Assembly: GCA_017577565.1 (NCBI GenBank)
Contig: PKRH01000075.1
Location: 1-17,274, forward strand
Source of the DNA: Thermoanaerobacterales bacterium
GTDB taxonomy: Bacteria > Actinomycetota > Acidimicrobiia > Acidimicrobiales > JACDCH01
Reading direction: 5' to 3'
Length of the DNA stretch: 17,274 nucleotides
Shown here in pieces: positions 1 to 7,288 of the stretch. The position numbers and the translations under genes were made by a program. The stretch's first letter is position 1; each line of letters begins with the position of its first letter. The notes beneath the pieces are model-generated. The model was not told where the DNA came from. It did not search any database and saw only the letters and a program-made list of their open reading frames with translations.

Positions 1-966
1 ATCGTGGCCCGCCCGCCGGTCACGACGCCCGAGGGGGTCATGGACGTGCAGGCGATCCTCGACCGGGTCGAGCCCTCGGTCGTGACCATCGAGACGAGCG
101 TCAGCACCCGGGGCGGGGTCTTCGAGGGCGCCGGGACCGGCATCGTCCTGTCCGAGGACGGGCTGATCATGACGAACGCCCATGTCATCGAGCAGTCGAA
201 CGGCATCTCGGTCCGGACCTTCGACGGCGCCGAGCACGAGGCGACGCTGGTGGGCAGCGACCCGAGCAGCGACCTGGCGGTCATCCGCGTCGAGGGCGTG
301 GACGGCCTGACGCCGGCGACGATCGGCTCGTCCGAGGCGCTCCAGGTGGGCGAGCCGGTCATCGCCATCGGCAACGCCTTCAACCTCGGCGGCCAGCCGA
401 GCGTCACGATCGGCATCGTCTCGGCGCTCAACCGCACGATCGAGGGGCCGAACGGCACCCTGACCGACCTCATCCAGACCGACGCCGCCATCAACCAGGG
501 CAACTCGGGCGGCCCGCTCGTCGACTCCGCCGGCGAGGTCGTCGGCATCAACACGGCGATCATCGAGGACAGCCAGAACGTCGGCTTCGCCATCTCGATC
601 GACTCCGCCATGCCCATCATCGAGGACCTCCGGGAGGGCAACGGCGAGGTCACGCCGGACACCCCCCGGCTGGGCGTGAGCACGGTGCCGGTCGAGTCGG
701 TCGAGGAGGCGGTGCGCGACCGGCTCGGCATCGAGTCCGACGAGGGCGCCTTCGTCGTCGACGTCGTGCCCGGCAGCGGCGCCGACGAGGCCGGCATCCG
801 GGTCGGCGACGTGATCGTGGCGGTCGACGGCGAGGCGATCACCTCCAACGAGCGCCTCGGCGAGATCATCCGCGAGCACGAGCCGGGCGACGAGGTCGAG
901 ATCACGGTCGAGCGCGAGGGGCGCGAGCGGCAGATCACCGCCGTGATCGGCCGGCAGGGCGGGTAG
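1..966 (+). CDS. htrA: HtrA/DegP-family (S1C) serine protease with PDZ domain, N-terminus cut by window edge
   Basis: The frame is open to base 1, so the gene very likely starts upstream; the GTG at 4 is only the first in-frame start inside the window. Numbering from that GTG, the catalytic triad is visible: His60 in TNAHVI, Asp90 in SSDLAVI and Ser168 in QGNSGGPLV. A PDZ domain covers about residues 222-315, with the carboxylate-binding-loop region near LGV and the typical AGIRVGDVIVAVDG segment. Family knowledge: actinobacterial S1C proteases usually carry a cytoplasmic tail and one membrane helix before an extracytoplasmic protease domain; that part is missing here. The role is envelope protein quality control. 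Its TAG stop (964-966) is also the start of a TAGGCT hexamer that may be the -10 box of the next gene. The family call is secure; the exact orthologue is not. Confidence 0.94.
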   Translation: MVARPPVTTPEGVMDVQAILDRVEPSVVTIETSVSTRGGVFEGAGTGIVLSEDGLIMTNAHVIEQSNGISVRTFDGAEHEATLVGSDPSSDLAVIRVEGVDGLTPATIGSSEALQVGEPVIAIGNAFNLGGQPSVTIGIVSALNRTIEGPNGTLTDLIQTDAAINQGNSGGPLVDSAGEVVGINTAIIEDSQNVGFAISIDSAMPIIEDLREGNGEVTPDTPRLGVSTVPVESVEEAVRDRLGIESDEGAFVVDVVPGSGADEAGIRVGDVIVAVDGEAITSNERLGEIIREHEPGDEVEITVEREGRERQITAVIGRQGG

Positions 967-969
967 GCT
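964..969 (+). promoter_or_regulatory. Putative -10 box (TAGGCT) of a leaderless transcript
   Basis: The hexamer TAGGCT fits the actinobacterial -10 pattern TANNNT and ends 8 nt before the ATG at 978, with no Shine-Dalgarno sequence between. Its first three bases are the stop codon of the upstream protease gene. The same arrangement recurs before four other genes in the window. No clear -35 is seen. Confidence 0.45.
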
Positions 970-977
970 CGCAGGCC

Positions 978-1250
978 ATGTCCGACGCCGCGCCCGCCGC
1001 CGAGCCGCCCCGCGCCCACGCCCGGATCGTCTACCTCGGGCCGGTGGCGCCGCACTGGGAGGTCCAGTCCGACTTCGGCGACCGCCAGCTCGTCGAGGAG
1101 TTCCGGCGACGGGTGATGGCCCGGCTCGTGCTGCTGCCGCCGCACGACCCCCAGTTCCGCCGCAACCGCGAGCGGGTGGTGCGCGACGCCGAGCGGGAGA
1201 ACATCCTGCTCGAGTGGGACCTGGGCTACCCCGAGGACGACAACGCCTGA
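978..1250 (+). CDS. Hypothetical 90-residue protein, unknown function
   Basis: I do not recognise this protein. It has 90 residues, starts at ATG 978 only 11 bp after the HtrA stop, and has no signal peptide or membrane segment. The N-terminal ~12 residues are Ala/Pro-rich. A short hydrophobic strand (ARIVYLGPVAPHWEV, about residues 15-29) is followed by an Arg-rich, probably helical stretch (about 35-75, with many Arg/Glu pairs) and an acidic end (WDLGYPEDD). The mix suggests a small soluble alpha/beta protein, possibly nucleic-acid or nucleotide binding, but that is a guess. Codon use matches its neighbours and the frame is clean, supporting a real gene. It lies between a protease gene and ppk1 on the same strand. 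Confidence 0.72.
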   Translation: MSDAAPAAEPPRAHARIVYLGPVAPHWEVQSDFGDRQLVEEFRRRVMARLVLLPPHDPQFRRNRERVVRDAERENILLEWDLGYPEDDNA

Positions 1251-1254
1251 CCGG

Positions 1255-1285
1255 GCGGCGCCGGGGCCGGGCGCCCCGCCGCGCC
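1255..1285 (+). terminator. GC-rich imperfect hairpin between the 90-residue gene and ppk1
   Basis: A core stem of CGGGGC (1262-1267) and GCCCCG (1273-1278) around a 5-nt loop extends imperfectly on both sides (10 of 13 pairs from 1255 to 1285). There is no T-run, as is common for high-GC actinobacterial hairpins. It could end the upstream transcript or act as an operator, since it lies just upstream of the putative ppk1 -10 box. In such GC-rich DNA a chance dyad is possible. Confidence 0.3.
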
Positions 1286-1293
1286 GCCACCGC

Positions 1294-1299
1294 TAGCCT
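1294..1299 (+). promoter_or_regulatory. Putative -10 box (TAGCCT) of ppk1
   Basis: TAGCCT matches TANNNT and ends 7 nt before the GTG at 1307. No Shine-Dalgarno sequence precedes that GTG, which fits a leaderless mRNA starting at or next to the start codon. The box helps choose 1307 over upstream in-frame starts. Confidence 0.5.
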
Positions 1300-1306
1300 C
1301 GGGCGC

Positions 1307-3445
1307 GTGGCCAGCACGCCCGCGCCCGGTCCCGACGAGCCTCCCCCGACGGGCCCGGCCGCCGGCGTGCCCGAGCCCTACCGCAACCGCGAGCTGTCCT
1401 GGCTCGACTTCAACGAGCGGGTGCTGGCGCTGGCCGAGGACGAGCGCGTCCCGCTGCTGGAGCGGGCCAAGTTCCTCGCCATCTTCGGGCAGAACCTCGA
1501 CGAGTTCTTCCAGGTCCGGGTCGCCGGGCTGAAGGACCAGGTCGCCGCCGGGGTCTCGACGCTGAGCCCGGACGGGCGCACGCCGGGGCGCCAGCTGCTC
1601 GAGATCCGCGACCGGCTCGACGTCCTCCTGCCCCGCATGGAGGCCGCCTTCCTCGACGGCGTGGCGCCCGCCCTGGCCGAGGCCGGCATCCGGTTCTCGT
1701 CCTGGGCCGACCTCGACCAGGACGACCGCAAGTTCCTCGTCGAGACCTTCGAGGAGCGGATCTTCCCGGTGCTCACGCCGCTCGCGGTCGACCCGGGCCA
1801 CCCGTTCCCCTACATCTCGAACCTGTCGCTGAACCTGGCGGTCGTCGTGCGCGACCCCGAGGTCGGGGTGCGTCGCTTCGCCCGGGTGAAGGTGCCCTCG
1901 CTGCTGCCCCGCTTCGTCGTCATGCCCGACGGCGAGCGCTACGTCCCGCTGGAGCAGGTCATCGCCGCCCACCTCGACCAGCTCTTCCCGGGCATGGAGA
2001 TCGAGCAGCACCACACCTTCCGGGTGACCCGGAACTCCGACCTGACCCTCGAGGAGGAGGAGGCGGACGACCTGCTGGCCATGGTCGAGCTCGAGCTGCG
2101 CCGGCGGCGGTTCGGCCGGGCGGTCCGGCTCGAGATCGACGCGTCGATGTCCGACGAGGTGCGGGAGCTGCTGCAGCGCGAGCTCGACCTCGGCGACGAC
2201 GACGTCTACGCGTTCACGGCGCCGCTCGACCTCGGCGGGCTCTGGTCGCTGCACGCCCTCGACCGCCCCGACCTGAAGGACCCGCCGTACACGCCGGTGA
2301 CGCCGGCCCCCCTGGACGACGGGGACGGCGAGCGGGCCGACGTCTTCGCCGTCGTGCGCCGGGGTGACCTGCTGGTCCACCACCCCTACGAGAGCTTCCG
2401 GGCCACGGTCGAGGAGTTCCTCCGCCAGGCGGCGGAGGACCCCCGGGTGCTGGCCATCAAGATGACGCTCTACCGCACGTCGGGGGACAGCCCGATCGCC
2501 CGGTCGCTCATCCGGGCCGCCGAGCGGGGCAAGCAGGTGGCGGTCATCGTCGAGCTGAAGGCCCGCTTCGACGAGGGCGCCAACATCGAGTGGGCCCGGC
2601 AGCTGGAGACGGCCGGCGTCCACGTCACCTACGGCCTCATCGGGCTGAAGGTGCACGCCAAGGCGGCCCTCGTCGTCCGGGAGGAGGACGGCGGCCTGCG
2701 CCGCTACTGCCACCTCGGCACCGGCAACTACAACCCCCGCACGGCCCGCACCTACGAGGACCTCGGGCTGCTGACCTGCGACCCCGCCATCGGGTCGGAC
2801 CTCACCCAGTTCTTCAACGAGCTGACCGGCTACGGGCGGAACATCGACTACGAGCGGCTCCTCGTCGCGCCCCGCATGATGCGGGAGGGGCTGCTGTCGC
2901 TCATCGAGGGGGAGGTCGAGGCCGCCGCGGCCGAGCCGGGCGCCGGCCGCATCACGATGAAGATGAACAGCCTCGTCGACCCCGAGATGACCGACGCGCT
3001 GCACCGGGCCTCGCAGGCCGGCGTCGAGATCGACCTGATCGTGCGGGGCATCTGCTGCCTGACGCCCGGGGTGCCGGGGCGCTCGGAGAACATCCGGGTG
3101 CGCTCGATCGTCGGGCGCTACCTGGAGCACTCCCGGGTCTACCGCTTCGCCAACGGGCGGGGGCCGGGCACGCCGCTGCACCTGATCGGGTCGGCCGACC
3201 TGATGCCGCGCAACCTCGACCGCCGGGTCGAGGTGCTGGTGCCGGTGCTCGAGCCCTCGCTGCAGGCCCGCATCGACGAGCTGCTCGAGGTCGAGCTGGC
3301 CGACGACGTGCTGGCCTGGACCCTGGGCCCGGACGGGCGGTGGGTGCGCTCGGCGCCCGGCGGCACGGTGGACGCGCACGCGGAGCTGCAGCGGCGGGCG
3401 GTCGAGCGGGCCCGGTCCGGGCCGGTGCCACCGTCGGTCGTCTGA
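1307..3445 (+). CDS. ppk1: Polyphosphate kinase 1 (Ppk1)
   Basis: Ppk1 reversibly transfers the gamma-phosphate of ATP onto inorganic polyphosphate. I start it at GTG 1307 (712 residues, normal for the family). An earlier in-frame ATG at 1214 would overlap the upstream gene and add a low-complexity Arg-rich leader, while 1307 has a -10 box 7 nt upstream. All family landmarks are present. The N-domain has RNRELSWLDFNERVL and a QNLDEFF segment. The two conserved histidines are His450 in GLKVHAKAA (the phospho-His equivalent) and His608 in YLEHSRVY. GTGNYNPRTARTYEDLGL and SADLMPRNLDRRVEV also appear. Residues 1-24 are a Pro-rich extension. It lies 1.9 kb upstream of the pst operon on the same strand, joining polyphosphate storage to phosphate uptake. 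No PHO-box repeats are visible before it. Confidence 0.97.
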   Translation: MASTPAPGPDEPPPTGPAAGVPEPYRNRELSWLDFNERVLALAEDERVPLLERAKFLAIFGQNLDEFFQVRVAGLKDQVAAGVSTLSPDGRTPGRQLLEIRDRLDVLLPRMEAAFLDGVAPALAEAGIRFSSWADLDQDDRKFLVETFEERIFPVLTPLAVDPGHPFPYISNLSLNLAVVVRDPEVGVRRFARVKVPSLLPRFVVMPDGERYVPLEQVIAAHLDQLFPGMEIEQHHTFRVTRNSDLTLEEEEADDLLAMVELELRRRRFGRAVRLEIDASMSDEVRELLQRELDLGDDDVYAFTAPLDLGGLWSLHALDRPDLKDPPYTPVTPAPLDDGDGERADVFAVVRRGDLLVHHPYESFRATVEEFLRQAAEDPRVLAIKMTLYRTSGDSPIARSLIRAAERGKQVAVIVELKARFDEGANIEWARQLETAGVHVTYGLIGLKVHAKAALVVREEDGGLRRYCHLGTGNYNPRTARTYEDLGLLTCDPAIGSDLTQFFNELTGYGRNIDYERLLVAPRMMREGLLSLIEGEVEAAAAEPGAGRITMKMNSLVDPEMTDALHRASQAGVEIDLIVRGICCLTPGVPGRSENIRVRSIVGRYLEHSRVYRFANGRGPGTPLHLIGSADLMPRNLDRRVEVLVPVLEPSLQARIDELLEVELADDVLAWTLGPDGRWVRSAPGGTVDAHAELQRRAVERARSGPVPPSVV

Positions 3446-3456
3446 CGGGTCCCCGA

Positions 3457-3481
3457 GGCTGTCACAGCCGCCTCGTAGGGT
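3457..3481 (+). promoter_or_regulatory. Putative rmuC promoter: dyad plus TAGGGT -10 box
   Basis: TAGGGT (3476-3481) fits TANNNT and ends 7 nt before ATG 3489, with no Shine-Dalgarno sequence, again a leaderless-type layout. Just upstream is a perfect 5-bp inverted repeat, GGCTG-TCA-CAGCC (3457-3469), which could be an operator or a short terminator hairpin for ppk1 (stop at 3445). Confidence 0.5.
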
Positions 3482-3488
3482 CGGCGCC

Positions 3489-4751
3489 ATGGACATCGTG
3501 CTGCTGCTCGTGGGTGTCGTGGCCGGGCTGGTCGCCGGCGTGGCCGGCGCCTGGGTCGTCGTCGTGCAGCTGGGCGGTGCCCGCCGGCCGCCCGACCCCC
3601 ACCTGGCCGCCCGGCACGAGGCGACGCTGCGGGCGGCGGTCGACGCCGCGGTCGACACGGTGGTCAAGGTGGCGGGGGAGCGGCTCGGCGCCCAGGCCGA
3701 GGCCGGCTCCCGCGAGCTGGCCCACCGCACGCAGGCCTTCGAGCAGCGCATCGGCGAGCTCCAGGGCGCGGTGGCCGAGCAGCTGGCCCTGCGCAACCAG
3801 GCGGTCGAGCAGCACATCGGCGACGTGCGGGCCGAGCTGGCCCGCATCGGCGAGCTGGTCACCCGCCTGCAGCGCGAGCGGGCCGAGCAGCACGGGCGGT
3901 TCGAGACCCGGCTCGAGGAGGTGGCGGCGGTCAGCGCCCGGCTGGCCGAGACCACCCAGTCGCTGCGCGAGGCGCTCGCCAGCCCCTCGGCCCGGGGCCA
4001 GTGGGGCGAGCGCATGGCCGACGACGTCCTGCGGGCCGCCGGGCTGGTCGAGGGCATCAGCTACCGCAAGCAGTCGGCCACCACGGCCGGCACGGTGCCC
4101 GACTTCACGTTCTTCCTGCCCGGCGGGCGGGTGCTCCACATGGACGTGAAGTTCCCGATCGACAACTACCTCCGCCACCTCGAGGCGACGACCGAGCAGG
4201 AGCGCGAGCGCTACGCCGCCGCCTTCGTGCGGGACGTGCGGGCCCGGGTGCGCGAGCTGTCGGGGCGGGTCTACATCGACCCGGACGAGACGCTCGACGA
4301 GGTCCTGCTGTTCATCCCCAACGAGGCCGTCTACGCCTTCGTGCACCAGCACGACCGCGAGCTGGTCGACTTCGCCCTCCGGCAGAAGGTCGTGCTCTGC
4401 TCGCCCAGCACGCTGTTCTCGGTGCTCGCCGTCATCCGCCAGGCCGTCGAGCAGACGCAGCTGCAGCGCCGCTCGGACGAGATCCTCGAGTGCCTGGCGG
4501 CGTTCGAGCGGCAGTGGACGAAGTTCGCCGAGGCGCTCGACAAGGTGGGCCGCAGCTTCGAGAGCGTGCGGCGCAGCTGGGACGAGCTCACCGGCACCCG
4601 CCGCCGCCAGCTCGAGCGCCAGCTCGATCGGGTGGCCGAGCTGCGCAGCCGGCGGGGCGGCGACGGGCCGGTGGCCACGGCCGAGCTCGCCCTCGACGAC
4701 GGCGGCGCGGTGCGCCCGCTGCCGTCGCCGCCGGCCTCGGCGACGGGCTGA
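3489..4751 (+). CDS. rmuC: RmuC-family DNA recombination protein
   Basis: 420 residues with a classic RmuC layout. An N-terminal membrane helix (about 3-28) is followed by a long Ala/Glu/Arg/Gln-rich coiled coil (about 40-160) and the RmuC domain (about 165-390). The domain opens with the conserved GQWGE (170-174). PDF at 204-206 and DVK at 219-221 fit a PD-(D/E)XK nuclease-like core, matching the predicted restriction-endonuclease fold of the family. IPNEAVYAF and the KVVLCSPSTLFSVL stretch are also typical. E. coli RmuC limits inversions at short inverted repeats; the biochemical activity in actinobacteria is not established. Its TGA overlaps the ATG of the Nudix gene by one base, so the two are probably translationally coupled. 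The Ala/Pro-rich C-terminal tail is not conserved. Confidence 0.95.
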   Translation: MDIVLLLVGVVAGLVAGVAGAWVVVVQLGGARRPPDPHLAARHEATLRAAVDAAVDTVVKVAGERLGAQAEAGSRELAHRTQAFEQRIGELQGAVAEQLALRNQAVEQHIGDVRAELARIGELVTRLQRERAEQHGRFETRLEEVAAVSARLAETTQSLREALASPSARGQWGERMADDVLRAAGLVEGISYRKQSATTAGTVPDFTFFLPGGRVLHMDVKFPIDNYLRHLEATTEQERERYAAAFVRDVRARVRELSGRVYIDPDETLDEVLLFIPNEAVYAFVHQHDRELVDFALRQKVVLCSPSTLFSVLAVIRQAVEQTQLQRRSDEILECLAAFERQWTKFAEALDKVGRSFESVRRSWDELTGTRRRQLERQLDRVAELRSRRGGDGPVATAELALDDGGAVRPLPSPPASATG

Positions 4752-5158
4752 TGGCCGAGGCCGAGGTCCGGGCCGCGGGCGGTGCCGTCTGGCGCCGGGC
4801 CGGGCGGCGCGTCGAGGTGCTCGTGGTGCACCGCCCCCGCTACGACGACTGGTCCCTGCCCAAGGGCAAGCTCGAGGCCGGCGAGTCGTTCGAGCAGGCG
4901 GCCCGGCGGGAGGTCGCCGAGGAGGCCGGGGTCGCGGTCGAGCTGGGCGACGAGCTCCCCTCGGCCCGCTACCTCGACCGCAAGGGCCGCCCGAAGCTCG
5001 TGCGCTACTGGGCCATGCGGGCCGTCGGCGACGTGTCGTGGCGCCCGACCGCCGAGGTCGACGACCGCCGGTGGGTGGCGCTGGACGAGGCGGAGGCGCT
5101 GCTGACCTACGCCCACGACCGGCTGCTGGTCCGCCAGCTGCGCGACCTGTCCGGCTGA
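4751..5158 (+). CDS. Nudix hydrolase, MutT1-like
   Basis: 135 residues starting at ATG 4751, which overlaps the rmuC stop by one base (TGATG). The Nudix box GX5EX7REUXEEXGU is perfect at residues 39-61 (G39, E45, R53-E54, E57-E58, G60). The WSLPKGK lead-in (34-40) resembles the Nudix domain of mycobacterial MutT1 and diadenosine polyphosphate hydrolases. The expected reaction is Mg-dependent hydrolysis of a nucleoside or dinucleoside polyphosphate such as Ap4A or 8-oxo-dGTP; the substrate cannot be read from sequence. Unlike MutT1 there is no C-terminal histidine phosphatase domain, so it is a single-domain protein. It sits between ppk1/rmuC and the pst operon, where a role in phosphate-rich nucleotide turnover is plausible. 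Confidence 0.93.
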   Translation: MAEAEVRAAGGAVWRRAGRRVEVLVVHRPRYDDWSLPKGKLEAGESFEQAARREVAEEAGVAVELGDELPSARYLDRKGRPKLVRYWAMRAVGDVSWRPTAEVDDRRWVALDEAEALLTYAHDRLLVRQLRDLSG

Positions 5159-5174
5159 CGTCGCGCCCCCGGCC

Positions 5175-5194
5175 GGCGGCCCGTCGGGGCCGCC
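5175..5194 (+). terminator. Hairpin downstream of the Nudix gene
   Basis: A perfect 8-bp stem, GGCGGCCC-GTCG-GGGCCGCC, starts 16 nt after the Nudix stop codon and 32 nt before the PHO box. No T-run follows directly (only GGGTTTGG at 5202-5209). It is well placed to separate the rmuC-Nudix transcript from the pst promoter. Confidence 0.5.
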
Positions 5195-5226
5195 CCGGCG
5201 CGGGTTTGGCCGAAGGTTCCGCGCCC

Positions 5227-5270
5227 GTTCACCTCTGGTTCACGGACGCTCTCCTCGGCCGTTCATCGCC
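5227..5270 (+). promoter_or_regulatory. PHO box: 11-bp direct repeats upstream of pstS (PhoP/RegX3 site)
   Basis: Two adjacent 11-bp units start with GTTCAC: GTTCACCTCTG (5227-5237) and GTTCACGGACG (5238-5248). A degenerate third unit follows (CTCTCCTCGGC, 5249-5259), then GTTCATCGCC at 5261-5270, shifted by one base. This 11-bp spacing with GTTCACC-type units is the known architecture of Streptomyces PhoP and mycobacterial RegX3 sites. It ends 5 bp before a TAGCGT -10 box, where a -35 element would lie, as expected for an activated Pho promoter. The likely ligand is the response regulator at 12139-12846. Confidence 0.82.
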
Positions 5271-5275
5271 CTCCG

Positions 5276-5281
5276 TAGCGT
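5276..5281 (+). promoter_or_regulatory. Putative -10 box (TAGCGT) of the pst operon
   Basis: TAGCGT matches TANNNT and lies 5 bp downstream of the last PHO-box unit. It would place the transcript start near 5287-5290, giving a leader of roughly 30 nt. That leader holds a strong Shine-Dalgarno (AGAGGAGGG, 5307-5315) 5 nt before the GTG start of pstS. Confidence 0.55.
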
Positions 5282-5320
5282 CCCGGGCAGCAACGGCAGC
5301 GAGCCCAGAGGAGGGCACAG

Positions 5321-6346
5321 GTGCAGTCAACCAGGCAACGTCGCGTGGCGTGGCTCTCGTTCGCGTTGGCGTGCGGGCTCGTCGCCGCCGCGTGCGGCGG
5401 TGACGACGACGGCGACGCCGGCGCCGAGACCACCGAGGTCGACGGCGGCGAGGGCGGCGGCTCGATCAACATCTCCGGCTCGTCGACGGTCGAGCCGATC
5501 TCGTCGCTGGCCGCGGAGGCCTTCCTGGCCGAGAACGAGGGCGTCGAGATCGCCGTCGACGGGCCCGGCACCGGTGACGGCTTCGAGCTCTTCTGCAACG
5601 GCGAGACCGAGATCTCCGACGCCTCCCGGCCGATCTCCGAGGAGGAGGTCGCCCGGTGCGAGGAGAACGGCGTCGAGTACGTCGAGCTGCAGATCGCCTA
5701 CGACGGCATGGCGGTCATGACCAGCGTCGACAACGACCAGGTCGAGTGCCTCAACTTCGCCGACCTCTACGCCCTGGTCGGCCCCGAGTCCGAGGGCTTC
5801 ACCAACTGGTCCGACGCCCAGGCGATCGCCACCGAGCTGGGGTCGGACACCCGGCTGCCCGACGCCGAGCTGGTGCTGGCCGGCCCCGGCACCGAGTCGG
5901 GCACCTACGACTCGTTCGTCGAGATCGCCCTCGAGGGCTACGCCGAGGAGCGGGGCCAGGAGGCCACCACCCGCACCGACTACGCCTCGTCGGCCGACGA
6001 CAACGTCATCGTGGCGACCGTCGAGTCGAGCCCGACGTCGCTCGGCTGGGTCGGCTTCGCCTACGCCGAGGAGGCGGGCGACACCGTGCGGACCATCCCG
6101 ATCGCCGCCGAGCCCGGCGGCGAGTGCGTCGAGCCCACCCCCGAGACGATCTCGGACGGCAGCTACCCGCTCTCCCGGCCGCTGTTCATCTACGTCAACA
6201 CGGCCAAGGCCCAGGAGAACGCCGCCCTCGCCGACTTCGTCGACTTCTACCTCGAGAACCTCACCGAGCTCGTCGAGGAGGGCGGCTACGTGACCCTGCC
6301 CGACGACCAGGTCGAGGCGACCCGCGAGGCGTGGGCGTCCCGCTGA
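5321..6346 (+). CDS. pstS: Phosphate ABC transporter substrate-binding lipoprotein PstS
   Basis: 341 residues from GTG 5321, which has a strong Shine-Dalgarno (GGAGG at 5310-5314, 6 nt before the start). A lipoprotein signal peptide (positive QRR, hydrophobic 9-21) ends in the lipobox VAAAC, with Cys25 as the lipidated residue. An acidic, Gly-rich linker (26-48) follows. Phosphate-binding PstS motifs are present: GSSTVEP (53-59), DASRPI (100-105) and TESGTYDSF (191-199). It captures inorganic phosphate outside the membrane and delivers it to PstCA. It is the first gene of pstSCAB-phoU and lies directly under the PHO box, so induction by phosphate starvation is expected. The mature protein is strongly acidic. 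Confidence 0.97.
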   Translation: MQSTRQRRVAWLSFALACGLVAAACGGDDDGDAGAETTEVDGGEGGGSINISGSSTVEPISSLAAEAFLAENEGVEIAVDGPGTGDGFELFCNGETEISDASRPISEEEVARCEENGVEYVELQIAYDGMAVMTSVDNDQVECLNFADLYALVGPESEGFTNWSDAQAIATELGSDTRLPDAELVLAGPGTESGTYDSFVEIALEGYAEERGQEATTRTDYASSADDNVIVATVESSPTSLGWVGFAYAEEAGDTVRTIPIAAEPGGECVEPTPETISDGSYPLSRPLFIYVNTAKAQENAALADFVDFYLENLTELVEEGGYVTLPDDQVEATREAWASR

Positions 6347-7275
6347 CCCCACCGGAGCCGGCGGTCGACCTGTCCGGCGATCCGCGCCGCCACCGCCGGG
6401 AGCGGGCCATGGGGCTCGTCCTCCGCGGGGCGGCGCTCGCCTCGCTGCTCGTCAGCGCGCTGATCGTCGGCTCGCTGGCCGCCAACGCGGCCGGGTTCGT
6501 GGCCGAGGTCGACTGGGGCCGGGTGCTGGCCAACGACGCCTGGAACCCCCGGCAGGGCCGCTTCAGCATCTCGACCCTCGTCGTCGGGAGCCTGGTCATC
6601 ACCGGCGTGGCCATGGTGGTCGCCGCCCCGCTGGGCCTCGGGGCCGCCGTCTACCTGTCCGAGTACGCCCGGCCCCGGGTGCGGGCCGTGCTCAAGCCCG
6701 TGCTCGAGGTGCTCGCCGGCATCCCGTCGGTCGTGCTCGGCGTGTTCGCCCTCAACTGGATCGCCCCCGAGGTCGTGGGCACCCTTTTCGGCGAGCGCGA
6801 GGGGCGCACGGGTTCGATGCTCGCCGCCGGCATCGGCGTCGGCATCCTGACGATCCCGCTCATGGCCTCGGTGTCCGAGGACGCCATGCGGGCGGTGCCC
6901 TCGGCGCTGCGCCAGGCGTCCGCCGCCCTCGGCGCCCGCCGGGCGACGACGACGCTGCGGGTCGTCCTGCCGGCCGCCGTCTCGGGCATCGTGGCCGCCT
7001 TCGTCCTGGCGACGTCCCGGGCGATCGGCGAGACGATGGTCGTGTTCATCGCCGGCGGCGCCGCCGACTCGGCCACCTTCACCGCCAACCCGCTCGACGG
7101 CAGCCTGACGATGACGGCGGCGATGGCGTCGCTGGCCACCGGCACCGACGGCGTGCGGGCCGACGCGCTGGCCGTCCCCGCCCTCTACTTCGTCGGGATC
7201 GTGCTGTTCGCGCTGACGCTCGGCCTGAACCTGGTCGCCGACCGCTTCGTGCGCCGGGTGCGCCGGACCTACTGA
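6331..7275 (+). CDS. pstC: Phosphate ABC transporter permease PstC
   Basis: 314 residues if started at GTG 6331, overlapping the pstS end by 16 bp. I prefer this start because the segment DLSGDPRRHRRERA before the first helix resembles the cytoplasmic lead seen in actinobacterial PstC proteins. An ATG at 6409 has a better Shine-Dalgarno (GGGAG, 6 nt spacing) and would remove 26 residues, so the start is uncertain. Several hydrophobic helices follow: about 30-55, 83-109, 120-145, 162-182, 214-242 and a last one near the end. GIPSVVLG (130-137) and an EAA-type loop (about 182-214, with GARRATTTLRVVLP) form the coupling surface for PstB. It forms the phosphate channel with PstA. Confidence 0.95.
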   Translation: MGVPLTPPEPAVDLSGDPRRHRRERAMGLVLRGAALASLLVSALIVGSLAANAAGFVAEVDWGRVLANDAWNPRQGRFSISTLVVGSLVITGVAMVVAAPLGLGAAVYLSEYARPRVRAVLKPVLEVLAGIPSVVLGVFALNWIAPEVVGTLFGEREGRTGSMLAAGIGVGILTIPLMASVSEDAMRAVPSALRQASAALGARRATTTLRVVLPAAVSGIVAAFVLATSRAIGETMVVFIAGGAADSATFTANPLDGSLTMTAAMASLATGTDGVRADALAVPALYFVGIVLFALTLGLNLVADRFVRRVRRTY

Positions 7276-7288
7276 GGAGGACGACCGG

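Noticed and set aside
1214..1306. Upstream in-frame start for ppk1 at ATG 1214
   Set aside because: It would overlap the preceding gene and add an Arg/Ala/Gly-rich leader unlike Ppk1, while GTG 1307 has a correctly spaced -10 box.
1226..4057. Very long minus-strand open frame opposite ppk1 and rmuC
   Set aside because: It is antisense to two well-recognised genes, its protein is low-complexity with no known motif, and such frames are expected in very GC-rich DNA.
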